42,265 nt of DNA from a bacterium (lineage in GTDB: Bacteria; Chloroflexota; Dormibacteria; Aeolococcales; Bog-877): the NCBI GenBank assembly GCA_021827985.1, contig JAKATL010000019.1, positions 1 to 42,265 of the forward strand, given 5' to 3'. The translations under genes were made by a program, and so were the position numbers. Shown piece after piece: positions 28,237 to 36,881 of the stretch (position 1 is the stretch's first letter; each line of letters starts with the position of its first letter). The notes beneath the pieces were generated by a model. That model was not told the DNA's origin. It saw nothing but the letters and a program-made list of their open reading frames with translations, and searched no databases.

Positions 28237-29111
28237 GCATCCTCTTGAACTCGGAGTCCCGGGTCCTGGTCCAGGGCATGACCGGCAGTGAGGGCACCTT
28301 CCACACCCAGCAGATGATCGAGTTCGGGACCAACGTGGTGGCCGGAGTGTCCCCCGGGAAGGGGGGCAGCCAGCACCTGGGGCGGCCGGTCTTCGACTCG
28401 GTGGCCGAAGCGGTGATCGCCACCGGAGCCACCGTCTCCGGGGTTTTCGTCCCGCCGGCGTTCGCCGCCGACGCCATCATGGAGGCGGCCGCCGCCGGGC
28501 TGCAGCTGGTGGTCTGCATCACCGAGCTGATCCCGGTGAACGACATGATCCGCGCCCGGGCCTACCTCAGCTCGCGGGGAGCCCGCCTGGTGGGCCCCAA
28601 CTGCCCTGGGCTCATGTCTCCGGGGGAGCGCAGCAAGGTGGGGATCATCCCCAACCAGAACGGAAGGCCGGGCCCCGTGGGGGTGGTGTCCCGCTCCGGC
28701 ACCCTCACCTACGAGATCATGCAGTCGCTGGCGGCGGCCGGGTTCGGCCAGTCCACCGCGGTGGGCATCGGTGGAGACCCGGTGCTGGGGCTCTCCTTCT
28801 CCGACGTCCTGGAGCTGTTCGCCACCGACCCCAAGACGGAGCTGGTGGTGATGGCGGGGGAGATCGGGGGCTCCGACGAGGAGCGGGCGGCCGAGCTCAT
28901 CGGCCGCGGCTATCCCAAGCCGGTGGTGGGCTTCATCAGCGGCCGCACCGCCCCGCCCGGCAAGCGGATGGGTCATGCCGGAGCCATCATCTCGGGGAAC
29001 ACCGGAAGCGCTGCCTCCAAGGTGGCGGCCCTGGAGCGGGCCGGGGTGGAGGTCGCCGACACCATTGAACAGATCGTGGAGCGGGTCACAGCCCGTCTGC
29101 GGCGGGGCTAG
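28233..29111 (+). CDS. sucD: Succinyl-CoA synthetase alpha subunit
   Basis: 292 residues. The CoA-binding Rossmann half begins [20 protein letters not shown], and the phosphohistidine that relays phosphate is His248 in [15 protein letters not shown]. The start ATG overlaps the sucC stop (ATGA). Confidence 0.97.
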   Translation: MSILLNSESRVLVQGMTGSEGTFHTQQMIEFGTNVVAGVSPGKGGSQHLGRPVFDSVAEAVIATGATVSGVFVPPAFAADAIMEAAAAGLQLVVCITELIPVNDMIRARAYLSSRGARLVGPNCPGLMSPGERSKVGIIPNQNGRPGPVGVVSRSGTLTYEIMQSLAAAGFGQSTAVGIGGDPVLGLSFSDVLELFATDPKTELVVMAGEIGGSDEERAAELIGRGYPKPVVGFISGRTAPPGKRMGHAGAIISGNTGSAASKVAALERAGVEVADTIEQIVERVTARLRRG

Positions 29112-30320
29112 GTGGGGCTCAGCTTCGATCTCACCCCGGAGCAGGAGGCGGTCCGCTCCACCTGCCGGGAGTTCGCCGACCAGGTGGTGGCCCCGGCGGC
29201 GGCGGAGAATGACCGGCTAGGACGCTTCCCCTACCGGATCGTCGCCCAGATGGGTGAGCTGGGGCTGTTCGGACTCCCCTATCCCGAGGCCGTGGGAGGA
29301 ACCGGGGGCGACTTCGTGACCTACCTTCTGGCGCTGGAGGAGATCTCCCGCGCCGATGCGGCGGTGGGGATCACCCTGGAGGCCGGGGTCTCGCTGGGGA
29401 TCGCCCCCATCTACAGTTTCGGCACCGAGGAGCAGAAGGCGCGCTGGCTGCCCGACCTCTGCGCTGGGCGCGCGCTCTGGGCCTTCGGCCTTACCGAGCC
29501 GGAGGCGGGGTCGGACGCCGGCGGCACCAGGACCAGGGCGCTGGCCGATGGCGACTTCTTCGTCATCGACGGGAGCAAGTGCTTCATCACCAACGCCGGC
29601 ACCGAGATCAGCCGGGGGGTGACCATAACCGCCCTGACCAGCCGCCCCGGCGACCCTCCCCGGATCAGTGCCATCATGGTCGAGAGGGGGACCCCCGGCT
29701 ACGCGCTGGCCGAGCCCTACCGCAAGCTCGGGTGGCACGCCAGCGACACCCGGGAGCTCACCTTCGATGCCTGCCGGGTTCCGCGCTCCAACCTCCTGGG
29801 GCGGGAGGGCGGGGGCTTTGCCCAGTTCTTGGCGGTCCTGGAGGCCGGCCGGGTGGCGATCGCCGCCCTCTCGGTGGGGGTGGCCCAGGCCTGCCTGGAC
29901 GCCAGCCTGGCCCACAGCCAGCAGCGGCGGCAGTTCGGCCGGCCCCTCAGCCGCTTCCAGGCCACCCAGCTCAAGCTCGCCGACATGGCGACCAGGATCG
30001 AGATGGCGCGGACCATGGTCTGGCGCGCCGGGGCGGAGATCGACCGCGGCCGGTCGGCCGGCCGCCTGGCCGCCATGGCCAAGCTGGCCGCCTCGGAGAC
30101 CGCCACCTGGTGCGCCAACCAGGCGGTGCAGATCCACGGCGGCTCCGGCTTCATCGAGGACCTGCCGGTGGCCCGCTACTACCGCGACGTCAAGATCAAC
30201 GAGATAGGGGAGGGGACCTCGGAGGTGCAGCGCTTGGTGATTGCCTCTCACCTCCTGGGGCTGGGAGGGTCCGTGGCCCGCCTGCTCAGGGCCGAGGCGG
30301 GCCAGGGCGGTGAGGTCTAG
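29112..30320 (+). CDS. Acyl-CoA dehydrogenase
   Basis: 402 residues. FAD and substrate motifs are FGLTEPEAGSDAGG and FVIDGSKCFITNAG; the catalytic base is Glu367 in IGEGTSEVQR. It oxidises acyl-CoA to 2-enoyl-CoA and passes electrons to ETF, hence to EtfD. The GTG follows the sucD stop directly, with no gap. Chain-length preference cannot be read. It is distinct from the paralogue at 33428. Confidence 0.94.
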   Translation: MGLSFDLTPEQEAVRSTCREFADQVVAPAAAENDRLGRFPYRIVAQMGELGLFGLPYPEAVGGTGGDFVTYLLALEEISRADAAVGITLEAGVSLGIAPIYSFGTEEQKARWLPDLCAGRALWAFGLTEPEAGSDAGGTRTRALADGDFFVIDGSKCFITNAGTEISRGVTITALTSRPGDPPRISAIMVERGTPGYALAEPYRKLGWHASDTRELTFDACRVPRSNLLGREGGGFAQFLAVLEAGRVAIAALSVGVAQACLDASLAHSQQRRQFGRPLSRFQATQLKLADMATRIEMARTMVWRAGAEIDRGRSAGRLAAMAKLAASETATWCANQAVQIHGGSGFIEDLPVARYYRDVKINEIGEGTSEVQRLVIASHLLGLGGSVARLLRAEAGQGGEV

Positions 30321-30323
30321 GAT

Positions 30324-31520
30324 ATGAGCGTGGGTGAGATGGATCCGGTGGTGGTGGGGTACGCCCGGACCCCGTTCGGGAAGCTGCGCGGGCGTCTCAG
30401 CCAGGTGTCGGCGGTGGAGCTGGGGGCGGTTGCCATCCGCGGGGCGCTCCAGCGCTCGGGGCTGGTGCCGGAGCAGGTGGAGCAGGTCCTGATGGGCACG
30501 GTAATCACCGCCGGTCTGGGCCAGGTCCCGGCTCGCCAAGCCGCCCTCCGAGCCGGCATCCCCAGCACCGTCCCCGCCCTCTCGGTGAACAAGGTGTGCG
30601 CCTCATCCCTGAAGGCGGTCAATCTGGGCGCTCTCCTGATCCGTGCCGGAGATGCCGAGGTGGTGGTGGCCGGAGGCATGGAGTCCATGTCGGGGGCCCC
30701 CATGCTCCTCCGGGGGGCGCGTGGCGGGTTCGCCATGGGCGACCAGACGCTCTACGACTCCATGCTCTGGGACGGCCTCACCTGCCCGGTGGACCAGGTG
30801 CACATGGGTGAGCACGGCAGCCAGGTGGCCGCTGAGCTGGGGGTGGACCGCAGGGCCCAGGACGAGTACGCCCTGCTCTCGCAGCAGAGGTACGAGCAAG
30901 CGCGGGCGGCGGGGAGGATCGCCGAGGAGCTGGTGCCCGTCGAGGTGTCCCAGAAGGCGGCCCGGGAGCAGGTGGAGCAGGATGAGCAGCCCCGGCCGGA
31001 CACGACGCTGGAGAAGCTACAGGCGCTCCGTCCGGTGTTCGGCGGGCCGGATGGCTCGGTAACCGCCGGAAACGCTCCGGGGATCAACGACGGCGCCGCC
31101 GCGGTGGTTCTCGTGAGCCGCCGGCGAGCCCGCGAGCTGGGGCTCACGGTGCTGGCCACCTGGCTGGCATACGGGGAGTCCGCCGCCGACCACCCCTACC
31201 TGGCCACGGTGCCGGCGCTGGCGCTGGAGCAGGCGCTCGGGCGGCACGGTGGGCTGACCGCCCAGGAGCTGCGGCTTCTGGAGATCAACGAGGCCTTCGC
31301 CTCGGTGGTCCTCACCAGCTCCCGGATGCTCGAGGTGGAGCTGGACCGGGTGAATGTGAATGGGGGGGCGATCGCCATCGGCCACCCGATCGGCGCCTCT
31401 GGCGCCCGCATCCTGGGCTCTCTGGTTCTGGAGCTGGGTCGGCGGGGCGGCGGGGTGGGGGCGGCGACCATCTGCTCGGGGCTGGCCCAGGGCGAGGCCA
31501 CCCTGGTGGAGGTCGCCTGA
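30324..31520 (+). CDS. Acetyl-CoA acetyltransferase (thiolase)
   Basis: 398 residues. The nucleophilic cysteine is Cys92 in NKVCASSLKAV, followed later by EINEAFASVV, the His in AIGHPIGASGARIL and a second Cys in TICSGLAQGEA. The last motif is unusual, since most thiolases have CxGGGxG there. It cleaves 3-ketoacyl-CoA in beta-oxidation or acts in reverse. The ATG is 3 nt after the dehydrogenase stop. TAGGAT directly precedes the ATG and could serve a leaderless start at the GTG at 30330. Confidence 0.93.
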   Translation: MSVGEMDPVVVGYARTPFGKLRGRLSQVSAVELGAVAIRGALQRSGLVPEQVEQVLMGTVITAGLGQVPARQAALRAGIPSTVPALSVNKVCASSLKAVNLGALLIRAGDAEVVVAGGMESMSGAPMLLRGARGGFAMGDQTLYDSMLWDGLTCPVDQVHMGEHGSQVAAELGVDRRAQDEYALLSQQRYEQARAAGRIAEELVPVEVSQKAAREQVEQDEQPRPDTTLEKLQALRPVFGGPDGSVTAGNAPGINDGAAAVVLVSRRRARELGLTVLATWLAYGESAADHPYLATVPALALEQALGRHGGLTAQELRLLEINEAFASVVLTSSRMLEVELDRVNVNGGAIAIGHPIGASGARILGSLVLELGRRGGGVGAATICSGLAQGEATLVEVA

Positions 31521-31526
31521 GGGGGC

Positions 31527-32522
31527 TCAGCCGCTGGCGCCGGTGCGCGCCGCGACCTGGGAGAGCAGCTCGGAGAGCGACTCGCGGTCGGCGCGATAGA
31601 GGGTGCGGGGGCCGTCTCGCCGGGTGGTGACCAGCGCTGCGTCCCGGAGCGCACGGAGGTGGGCGCTCACCGTCGGCTGAGCCAGGTCGAACATCCTGGC
31701 CAGCTCCCCCACGCTGGTGGGCCGCTCCGCCAGCCGGAGCAGCAACGCCATCCTGGTGGCGTCTCCCAGCACCCGGAGGCGGGAGGAGAGGTGGCGCGCC
31801 TCGCCCAGCAGCTCCTCGGTGGGGCTGGCCCCCTCGCTGAAGCCCACCACCACATGGTGGGGCAGATCCCAGATGCTCCAGCTCCCGCCGAAGTAGGCCG
31901 GAACCAGCACCAGCCGCCCCCGCCGCTCCCCCTCGTCAATCAGCTCCCCCCAGGTCTGGTTCTTCCGCCGCAGCCTCTCCACCACCTCGGCAGCCTTGGC
32001 CAGGGGCTCTCCGCGCTGGAGCCGGCGGGCGAGGCTGGCCCCCGCGGCACGCACCTGGGGCAGGCCGCGGGTCTCCCACTCGGGCACCAGCGGCTGCCAG
32101 ATGGCCTGAAGCAGCAGTCCGTACCGATGGCGGGTGCCGGCATCCCGGGAGAGCCGAGCCAGCCGTTCCAGGATCCGGCCGCGGTCCTCATCAGTCTCGG
32201 AGCGCAGCTCGGCCGCGGGCCCGCCGCCGAGTGACGGGAGGTCCGGCAGCAGCTGGTCCATTCGCTCGGCGAAGAGCTCCCCGCTCAGATCCGCCAGGAC
32301 CACCATCTCAGCCATCCCCGCCTCATGGCCGTCCTTCCAGAAGTCCTTGAGCTCGCTCGCCAGCCTCCGAGTCATCTCCGGTCCCAGGGCCGCCAGCCGG
32401 GGGTCATCGCCGTCAGGGTGGGTGAGCAGGAGGTGACCCAACCACAGCAGTTCAAGCGGGGCGGACGACCTCACCTCGGGGATGGCCGGCGCCGAATCCT
32501 CACCCATGTCGACAGGTGGCAT
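31527..32522 (-). CDS. ArsR-family winged-helix regulator with large N-terminal domain
   Basis: 331 residues. The C-terminal 85 form an ArsR-type winged helix (LGDATRMALLLRLAERPTSV, recognition helix AQPTVSAHLRALRDAALVTT), whereas most ArsR proteins are only that domain. The N-terminal 240 residues are a helical domain of the kind annotated as DUF5937-like in actinobacterial regulators; the ligand is unknown. No metal-binding Cys motif is visible. It is divergent from a small leaderless gene, with three CCATATC repeats in the spacer, one covering its own -10 (TATGGT), implying autoregulation. An ATG at 32507 is an alternative start. Confidence 0.9.
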   Translation of the reverse strand: MPPVDMGEDSAPAIPEVRSSAPLELLWLGHLLLTHPDGDDPRLAALGPEMTRRLASELKDFWKDGHEAGMAEMVVLADLSGELFAERMDQLLPDLPSLGGGPAAELRSETDEDRGRILERLARLSRDAGTRHRYGLLLQAIWQPLVPEWETRGLPQVRAAGASLARRLQRGEPLAKAAEVVERLRRKNQTWGELIDEGERRGRLVLVPAYFGGSWSIWDLPHHVVVGFSEGASPTEELLGEARHLSSRLRVLGDATRMALLLRLAERPTSVGELARMFDLAQPTVSAHLRALRDAALVTTRRDGPRTLYRADRESLSELLSQVAARTGASG

Positions 32523-32531
32523 AGCCGTCTG

Positions 32532-32537
32532 ACCATA
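32532..32537 (-). promoter_or_regulatory. -10 element of the arsR-type gene
   Basis: TATGGT on the minus strand, 9 nt before the ATG at 32522; no ribosome binding site, so probably leaderless. It is overlapped by the first CCATATC repeat. Confidence 0.55.
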
Positions 32538-32593
32538 TCACCGGCATCACAGATGCTCCATATCCTTGGTCGACAGCGCCATATCGCGATATG
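32533..32593. promoter_or_regulatory. Operator cluster: three CCATATC repeats and a 14-bp palindrome
   Basis: CCATATC occurs at 32533-32539, 32558-32564 and 32579-32585, spaced 25 and 21 bp. The third copy is part of the perfect palindrome CATATCGCGATATG (32580-32593). AT-rich ATAT half-sites are typical of ArsR operators. The first covers the regulator's -10; the palindrome ends 1 bp before the -10 of the divergent gene. This suggests the regulator represses both directions. Confidence 0.75.
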
Positions 32594-32594
32594 C

Positions 32595-32600
32595 TAATCT
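32595..32600 (+). promoter_or_regulatory. -10 element of leaderless promoter for the 49-aa gene
   Basis: TAATCT ends 6 nt before the ATG at 32607. It directly follows the operator palindrome. Confidence 0.65.
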
Positions 32601-32606
32601 ATCTGC

Positions 32607-32756
32607 ATGATAAACCTATTCGCGGCGGGGCTGGAGGTGCGGCGGCGGCAGGCTGAGGCGTTAGGGTGGGCGGCTCGGGCTCGGCGGCTGGCGCCGGCGC
32701 CGCCCGCGGCCGAACCAGCGCCTCGGGCCGTGGGCGAGGCGCTCACCTCCAGCTGA
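32607..32756 (+). CDS. Small leaderless gene, 49 residues, ArsR-controlled candidate
   Basis: It starts ATG ATA AAC with no ribosome binding site but a -10 6 nt upstream, and ends at TGA 32754-32756. The product has a short hydrophobic-basic start (MINLFAAGLEVRRRQAEAL), an Arg/Ala helix and an Ala/Pro tail. It is not recognised. The case for a gene rests on the promoter/operator arrangement and an ATG in the right place; coding could be accidental, and the promoter may instead serve the membrane protein at 32778. Confidence 0.5.
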   Translation: MINLFAAGLEVRRRQAEALGWAARARRLAPAPPAAEPAPRAVGEALTSS

Positions 32757-32765
32757 TCCCCAGGC

Positions 32766-32771
32766 TAAACT
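32766..32771 (+). promoter_or_regulatory. -10 element of leaderless promoter for the membrane protein
   Basis: TAAACT ends 6 nt before the GTG at 32778, with no ribosome binding site. Confidence 0.55.
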
Positions 32772-32777
32772 CGCGGC

Positions 32778-33359
32778 GTGGCGAGATCGTCCGCACCCAC
32801 CGCCGGTCCGGTCCCGGCCCGGGACCTCTTTCTCGGGCAGGCAGCGGCGATCCTGCTGGTGACGGTGGTGGGGGTGGCCCTGGCGGCCCTGCTCTGGAAC
32901 GGGCCCCTGGGGCCGGCGTATGTGGTGCTGTGGGGGGTGGGAGGTGCCGGCCTGGGGGCCGGTGTGGGTGCCTTCTCCTCGCGCGGGCACGCCCGGCGCC
33001 TTCGGCACGGCGCCGGCCTGGGACCACCCAGCCCCGAGGTGTCCCCGTATCCCGCCCAGGTGTCGCTGGAGACGGGGATCTGGTTCGCCGCCATATATGC
33101 GGCGCTGGTGGGGGCGGTCCTGCTCACCCATTTCGGCGGTGCCCTGACGGTCGTGGCGCTCACGGTGGGTCTGGCCGTGACCGGCGGCCAGCAGCTGGGC
33201 CTCTTCTGGTGGACCAGGCGGGAGGAGCTCACCTCGGGAGAGCAGCTACTCGTCCGGCTGCGCCGGGGGCGGCTGGGGCGCTGGGGGATTGACCTCCTGC
33301 TCCTGGCCGGTGCCCCCCGGCCGGATCGGGCACCGGGGCACCCCGGGCCGGCAGAGTAG
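32778..33359 (+). CDS. Hypothetical four-helix membrane protein
   Basis: 193 residues with about four hydrophobic segments in two pairs (AAILLVTVVGVALAALL, YVVLWGVGGAGLGAGVGAF, FAAIYAALVGAVLLTH, TVVALTVGLAVTGG) separated by a cytoplasmic-looking Arg-rich loop, with a basic C-terminal stretch and a Pro-rich tail. Not recognised. Leaderless start from the adjacent -10. Confidence 0.75.
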   Translation: MARSSAPTAGPVPARDLFLGQAAAILLVTVVGVALAALLWNGPLGPAYVVLWGVGGAGLGAGVGAFSSRGHARRLRHGAGLGPPSPEVSPYPAQVSLETGIWFAAIYAALVGAVLLTHFGGALTVVALTVGLAVTGGQQLGLFWWTRREELTSGEQLLVRLRRGRLGRWGIDLLLLAGAPRPDRAPGHPGPAE

Positions 33360-33383
33360 GCGCTCCCGGCCTCGGGCACGGAC

Positions 33384-33389
33384 TACAAT
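33384..33389 (+). promoter_or_regulatory. -10 element for the second acyl-CoA dehydrogenase
   Basis: TACAAT, five of six consensus bases, 38 nt before the GTG. It leaves a leader of about 30 nt holding GGGGAGGAGG, so this is a leadered promoter, unlike several neighbours. Confidence 0.6.
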
Positions 33390-33427
33390 CGGCTCGCCCG
33401 GGACCCGCCCGGGGAGGAGGGCATCCA

Positions 33428-34567
33428 GTGGCGGTGCAGGCTGAGGTCGAGGGGCTGGCGCTCCGTGACGCGGTCCGGGAGCTGGCACGGGAGCGCATCG
33501 AGCCTAGAGCGGCCGAGATCGATCGCACCGCCCAGTACCCCTGGGACGTGGTCGACCTCTTCCGCACCCACGACGTCTACGCGGTCGCCTTCCCCCCTGA
33601 GTACGGGGGGGTCTCGGGCTCGGCGCTCACCCTGGCCATGGTGGTCGAGGAGGTGGCCAAGGTCTGCGCCACCTCCTCCCTGCTCCTCGCGGTGCAGGCC
33701 CTGGGGGGCTACCCCATCCTGCTCGGTGGAAGCGAGGCCCAGCGGCGGGAGTTCCTCCCCCGGCTCGCCTCAGGGGAGCTGATCTCGGCCTACGCGCTCT
33801 CCGAGCCGGACGCCGGCAGTGACCCGGCCGGGATGCGCACCCGGGCCCGCCGTGATGGCGACTCCTACGTCCTCGACGGGAGCAAGATGTGGATCACCAA
33901 CGGCACCGTGGCCGACCTCATCGTGGTCTTCGCGGTCACCGATCCGGAGCGCGGAAGCCGCGGCATCTCCGCCTTCCTGGTGGACGGGGAGAGCGAGGGG
34001 CTGGAGCGGCGCCCCATCCACGGCAAGCTCGGCATCCGAGGCAGCGACACCGCCGAGCTCTCCTTCCGCTCCTGCCGGGTTCCGGCCTCGCGACTTCTGG
34101 GCCAGGAGGGGGACGGCTTCCGGATCGCCATGGGGGTCCTGGACCGATCCCGGCCGCAGATCGGGGCCCAGGCCCTGGGGATCGGGGCGGGTGCGCTGGA
34201 GCGGGCGGTGGCTTACGCCAAGGAGCGCCGCCAGTTCGGCCGGCCGATCTCCGAGTTCCAGGGAATCCAGTTCATGCTGGCGGACATGGCGGTGCAGCTG
34301 GAGGCTTCCCGCCAGCTCGTCCATGCCGCCTGCCGGGCGATTGATGAGAAGCAGGAGGGGGTGACCCGCCTCGCCGCCATGGCCAAGCTGATGGCCTCGG
34401 ACACGGCCATGCGGGTCACCACCGACGCGGTGCAGGTGCTGGGTGGATACGGCTACGTCAACGAGTTTCCCCTGGAGCGGATGATGCGCGACGCCAAGAT
34501 CACCCAGATCTACGAGGGCACCAACCAGATCCAGCGGGTGGTGATCGCCAAGCAGCTGCTCAGCTGA
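33428..34567 (+). CDS. Acyl-CoA dehydrogenase (short/branched-chain type)
   Basis: 379 residues. YALSEPDAGSDPAGM and YVLDGSKMWITNGTVAD are the FAD/substrate motifs; the catalytic base is Glu363 in IYEGTNQIQRVV. The length and LGGYGYVNEFPLERMMRDAK fit the butyryl/short- or branched-chain group. A strong GAGGAGG precedes the GTG start by 7-8 nt. It is followed by a 240-bp gene-free spacer, so it is probably monocistronic. Confidence 0.94.
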   Translation: MAVQAEVEGLALRDAVRELARERIEPRAAEIDRTAQYPWDVVDLFRTHDVYAVAFPPEYGGVSGSALTLAMVVEEVAKVCATSSLLLAVQALGGYPILLGGSEAQRREFLPRLASGELISAYALSEPDAGSDPAGMRTRARRDGDSYVLDGSKMWITNGTVADLIVVFAVTDPERGSRGISAFLVDGESEGLERRPIHGKLGIRGSDTAELSFRSCRVPASRLLGQEGDGFRIAMGVLDRSRPQIGAQALGIGAGALERAVAYAKERRQFGRPISEFQGIQFMLADMAVQLEASRQLVHAACRAIDEKQEGVTRLAAMAKLMASDTAMRVTTDAVQVLGGYGYVNEFPLERMMRDAKITQIYEGTNQIQRVVIAKQLLS

Positions 34568-34807
34568 GGCCGGACGCGGCCCCGTCATCAGACGGTAGAG
34601 AGTTGGGGACCCCGCCCTTTGGGTGGCCCGGGCAGGCGAGTCTTGGCTGGTCAACCGTGCGCGTCCCGCCCAAATGGGGGAGGGGCCCGAGGGAGCGGGT
34701 GGGTCTTCACCGGTGCGGGAGGTTGATCGCCGCCGGCGCCAGGGCGTACCTTTGACCCAAGGCATGCCCTGTCCCACCTCCCGTCCTCCCCTGGGCACCG
34801 ACCTAAG
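34568..34807. other. Gene-free spacer
   Basis: 240 bp between the dehydrogenase and the lipoprotein gene. I see no convincing terminator, tRNA, promoter with both elements, or repeat. A short open frame crosses it but has no start signal. TACCTT at 34747-34752 is a poor -10 candidate. Confidence 0.5.
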
Positions 34808-35800
34808 TTGAGGCGCACCGTCCTCCTCAGCCTGCTGGCCGGCTCGGCCTGCAGCTTCGTCTGCCTGGCCGGTGTGGCCGGTTGCGGTTCGCCGGCCGCG
34901 CATCTGAGCGCCCGCCGGCGCCGGACGGCAGCGCCTCCCCTGCCCGCTGGGGCGCTTCCCTCCGGGGCGGCTCTTCCCCAGTCCCTGGTGCTCCAGGGCC
35001 CGATCCGGGGTGAGGTCAGGTCCGCCTATGCGACCGCCTGCGGTGTGTACGCCGGTACCGGCTTCTCCGCGGTCCTGGACCTCAGCCTTCCGGGCCGGGT
35101 CGAGACTCTGCGCCTGGCCCTTCCCAACTATGGGGGCCCCGGCCGCTACTCGGTCTCCCGAGCTGACCCAGTTCAGTCGGCTTCGGCCAGCCTCCAGGGC
35201 GCCTACGCGGCCCGGTCCGGGTGGGTGAATGTCGCCGCGGGAGGCATGGGGGGGACACTCTCCCTGTCGCTCAAGGAGGCGGGCCAGACCGAGACGCTCG
35301 CGGGCAGCTGGTCTTGCTCCATGCCAGCTGCGGGGCACTCCACTTCCCAACCCCCCACTGGGCCCGTCCACTCCGAGGCGCTCATAGCCTCGGGCGCGAT
35401 CCAGGCTCAGGTGGACCAGGCCGTGGTCCCGGGGACGGATCTGGTGGGTGGCGCCCCCAACTGCGGGGTGTTCTCTGGCAGCAGGTTCAACCTGGCCATG
35501 TCCCTGGTGCTCGCCGGCCAGCCCTACATCCTGCGGGTCTATGTGCCCCAGTACCAGGGCCAGGGCTGGTACTACCCGGCCCTCACCCCCGCCGATCTCC
35601 CCGTCAACAGTTCCTTCGCCGCCGCTGAGCTCTCCCTGCAGGGCGGTGCCTCCCAGGTGGGGAGGATTCCCGGGGACCTGTGGGGCGGAGTCGGGGGGGA
35701 CTTCAGCGTCCTCGCCGGGACTGAGGGCGGCCGGATGTTCATCCGCTTCGTCAACCGGGCCGGGGACTCCCTTATCCTCTCCGGCGCCTGGAGTTGCTGA
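34808..35800 (+). CDS. Lipoprotein with two copies of an unrecognised domain
   Basis: 330 residues. A signal peptide (RRTVLLSLLAGSACSFV) leads to a lipobox ending VAGC with the lipidated Cys at 26, then a Ser/Arg/Ala linker. The rest is two related halves (about 60-182 and 195-330). Each starts with a G-I-x-x-x-V strand, has a conserved CGVxxGxxF motif, then alternating beta strands (LRLALPNY / LRVYVPQY), an LQG element, and ends L-x-G-x-WSC. Each half holds two Cys that could form a disulfide. It is probably anchored on the outer face of the cytoplasmic membrane. The TTG start has no clear ribosome binding site. Function unknown. Confidence 0.78.
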   Translation: MRRTVLLSLLAGSACSFVCLAGVAGCGSPAAHLSARRRRTAAPPLPAGALPSGAALPQSLVLQGPIRGEVRSAYATACGVYAGTGFSAVLDLSLPGRVETLRLALPNYGGPGRYSVSRADPVQSASASLQGAYAARSGWVNVAAGGMGGTLSLSLKEAGQTETLAGSWSCSMPAAGHSTSQPPTGPVHSEALIASGAIQAQVDQAVVPGTDLVGGAPNCGVFSGSRFNLAMSLVLAGQPYILRVYVPQYQGQGWYYPALTPADLPVNSSFAAAELSLQGGASQVGRIPGDLWGGVGGDFSVLAGTEGGRMFIRFVNRAGDSLILSGAWSC

Positions 35801-35816
35801 GGGGCAAGTCAACCAA

Positions 35817-35840
35817 CCCGGGATACCCGGGTATCCCGGG
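35817..35840. repeat. 24-bp perfect palindrome upstream of meaB
   Basis: The core GGGATACCCGGGTATCCC is a perfect palindrome, extended by CCC and GGG to 24 bp with no spacer. It lies 17 bp after the lipoprotein stop and 47 bp before the meaB -10. With no loop and no T tract it is a poor terminator and a better operator or DNA-binding site. Confidence 0.7.
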
Positions 35841-35886
35841 GAAGTGCACCCGGCGCGGACCCAGGGCCTGAGCCAAGTCTGGGCCA

Positions 35887-35892
35887 TACCAT
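35887..35892 (+). promoter_or_regulatory. -10 element of leaderless promoter for meaB
   Basis: TACCAT ends 6 nt before the GTG at 35899. It is identical to the -10 before the etfD operon. Confidence 0.6.
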
Positions 35893-35898
35893 GGAAGG

Positions 35899-36876
35899 GT
35901 GGACTTGGAGCCGTTGCGGCGGGGCGACACGAGGGCGCTGGCCCGGGCGATCTCGCTGATCGAGGGGGGCGACCCGGAGGTCTTCCAGGCGATCGCCGAT
36001 CTGCGGCGGACCCGGCTGGGACCGGGCTCCAAGGTGGTCGGGCTCACCGGCTCCCCGGGGTCCGGGAAGAGCACCCTGGCGGACGCCCTCACCACGGTCT
36101 GGCGGGCGCAGGGGCGGCGGGTCGCGGTGCTGGCCGTGGACCCCAACAGCCCCTTCACCGGTGGAGCCCTGCTGGGGGACCGGGTGAGGATGCAGGGCCA
36201 TGCCCTGGACTCCAGGGTGTTCATCCGCAGCCTGGGGGCCCGCGGCCACCTCGGCGGGCTCTCCCTCGCCACCTCGGCGGCGGTGCGCCTGCTGGACGCA
36301 CTCGGCTGGGAGATGGTGCTGGTGGAGACCGTGGGCGTGGGGCAGTCCGAGCTGGAGGTCTGTGAGCTGGCGGACACGGTGGTGGTGGTGGCGACTCCGG
36401 CGGCGGGTGACTCGGTGCAGGTGATCAAGGCCGGGATCACCGAGATCGCCGACATCTTCGCCGTCAACAAGGCCGACCTCCCGGGTGCCGACCGCGTGTT
36501 CCGGGAGCTGCGGGACATGGTGCGGCTGTCGCCCCCGGCTCCCTGGCGCCCGCCGGTCGTCAAGACCATCGCGGAACGGGGACCGGATGGGGTCGCCGAG
36601 CTGGCGCAGGCGGTGGAGGACCATGCGGTTCACCTCAAGGCGTCGGGTGAAGGGGTGGACCGGACCCGGCGTCGCATCCTGGACGAGCTGGTGGGGCTGG
36701 TGGCCGCGCGCTCGGCGAGGGCCGCGCGTCGGATTCTCGCCCAGGACGGCCCAGAGCTCTTGGGCGGCCAGCCGGAACTGGCCCAGCCGGAGCTTCTGGC
36801 GCAGTCCCTGCTCTCCCGGATCGTCGCCGAGGAGCGCACAATGGCAGACGCCCTGCCCCCCGTGCAGAGGAGCTGA
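35899..36876 (+). CDS. meaB: Methylmalonyl-CoA mutase-associated GTPase
   Basis: 325 residues of the MeaB/ArgK G3E GTPases. The P-loop is [17 protein letters not shown], switch regions include [17 protein letters not shown] and [13 protein letters not shown], the base-recognition motif is [10 protein letters not shown], and there is a C-terminal dimerisation helix. It protects the mutase from inactivation and gates B12 loading, expelling damaged cofactor. It is followed directly by a mutase gene, so it serves that enzyme and perhaps the one at 23770. Confidence 0.95.
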   Translation: MDLEPLRRGDTRALARAISLIEGGDPEVFQAIADLRRTRLGPGSKVVGLTGSPGSGKSTLADALTTVWRAQGRRVAVLAVDPNSPFTGGALLGDRVRMQGHALDSRVFIRSLGARGHLGGLSLATSAAVRLLDALGWEMVLVETVGVGQSELEVCELADTVVVVATPAAGDSVQVIKAGITEIADIFAVNKADLPGADRVFRELRDMVRLSPPAPWRPPVVKTIAERGPDGVAELAQAVEDHAVHLKASGEGVDRTRRRILDELVGLVAARSARAARRILAQDGPELLGGQPELAQPELLAQSLLSRIVAEERTMADALPPVQRS

Positions 36877-36881
36877 GAGTG

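Noticed and set aside
34623..34811. 62-codon ORF in the spacer before the lipoprotein gene
   Set aside because: No start signal, no motif, and a low-complexity product; it overlaps the lipoprotein start in a different frame.
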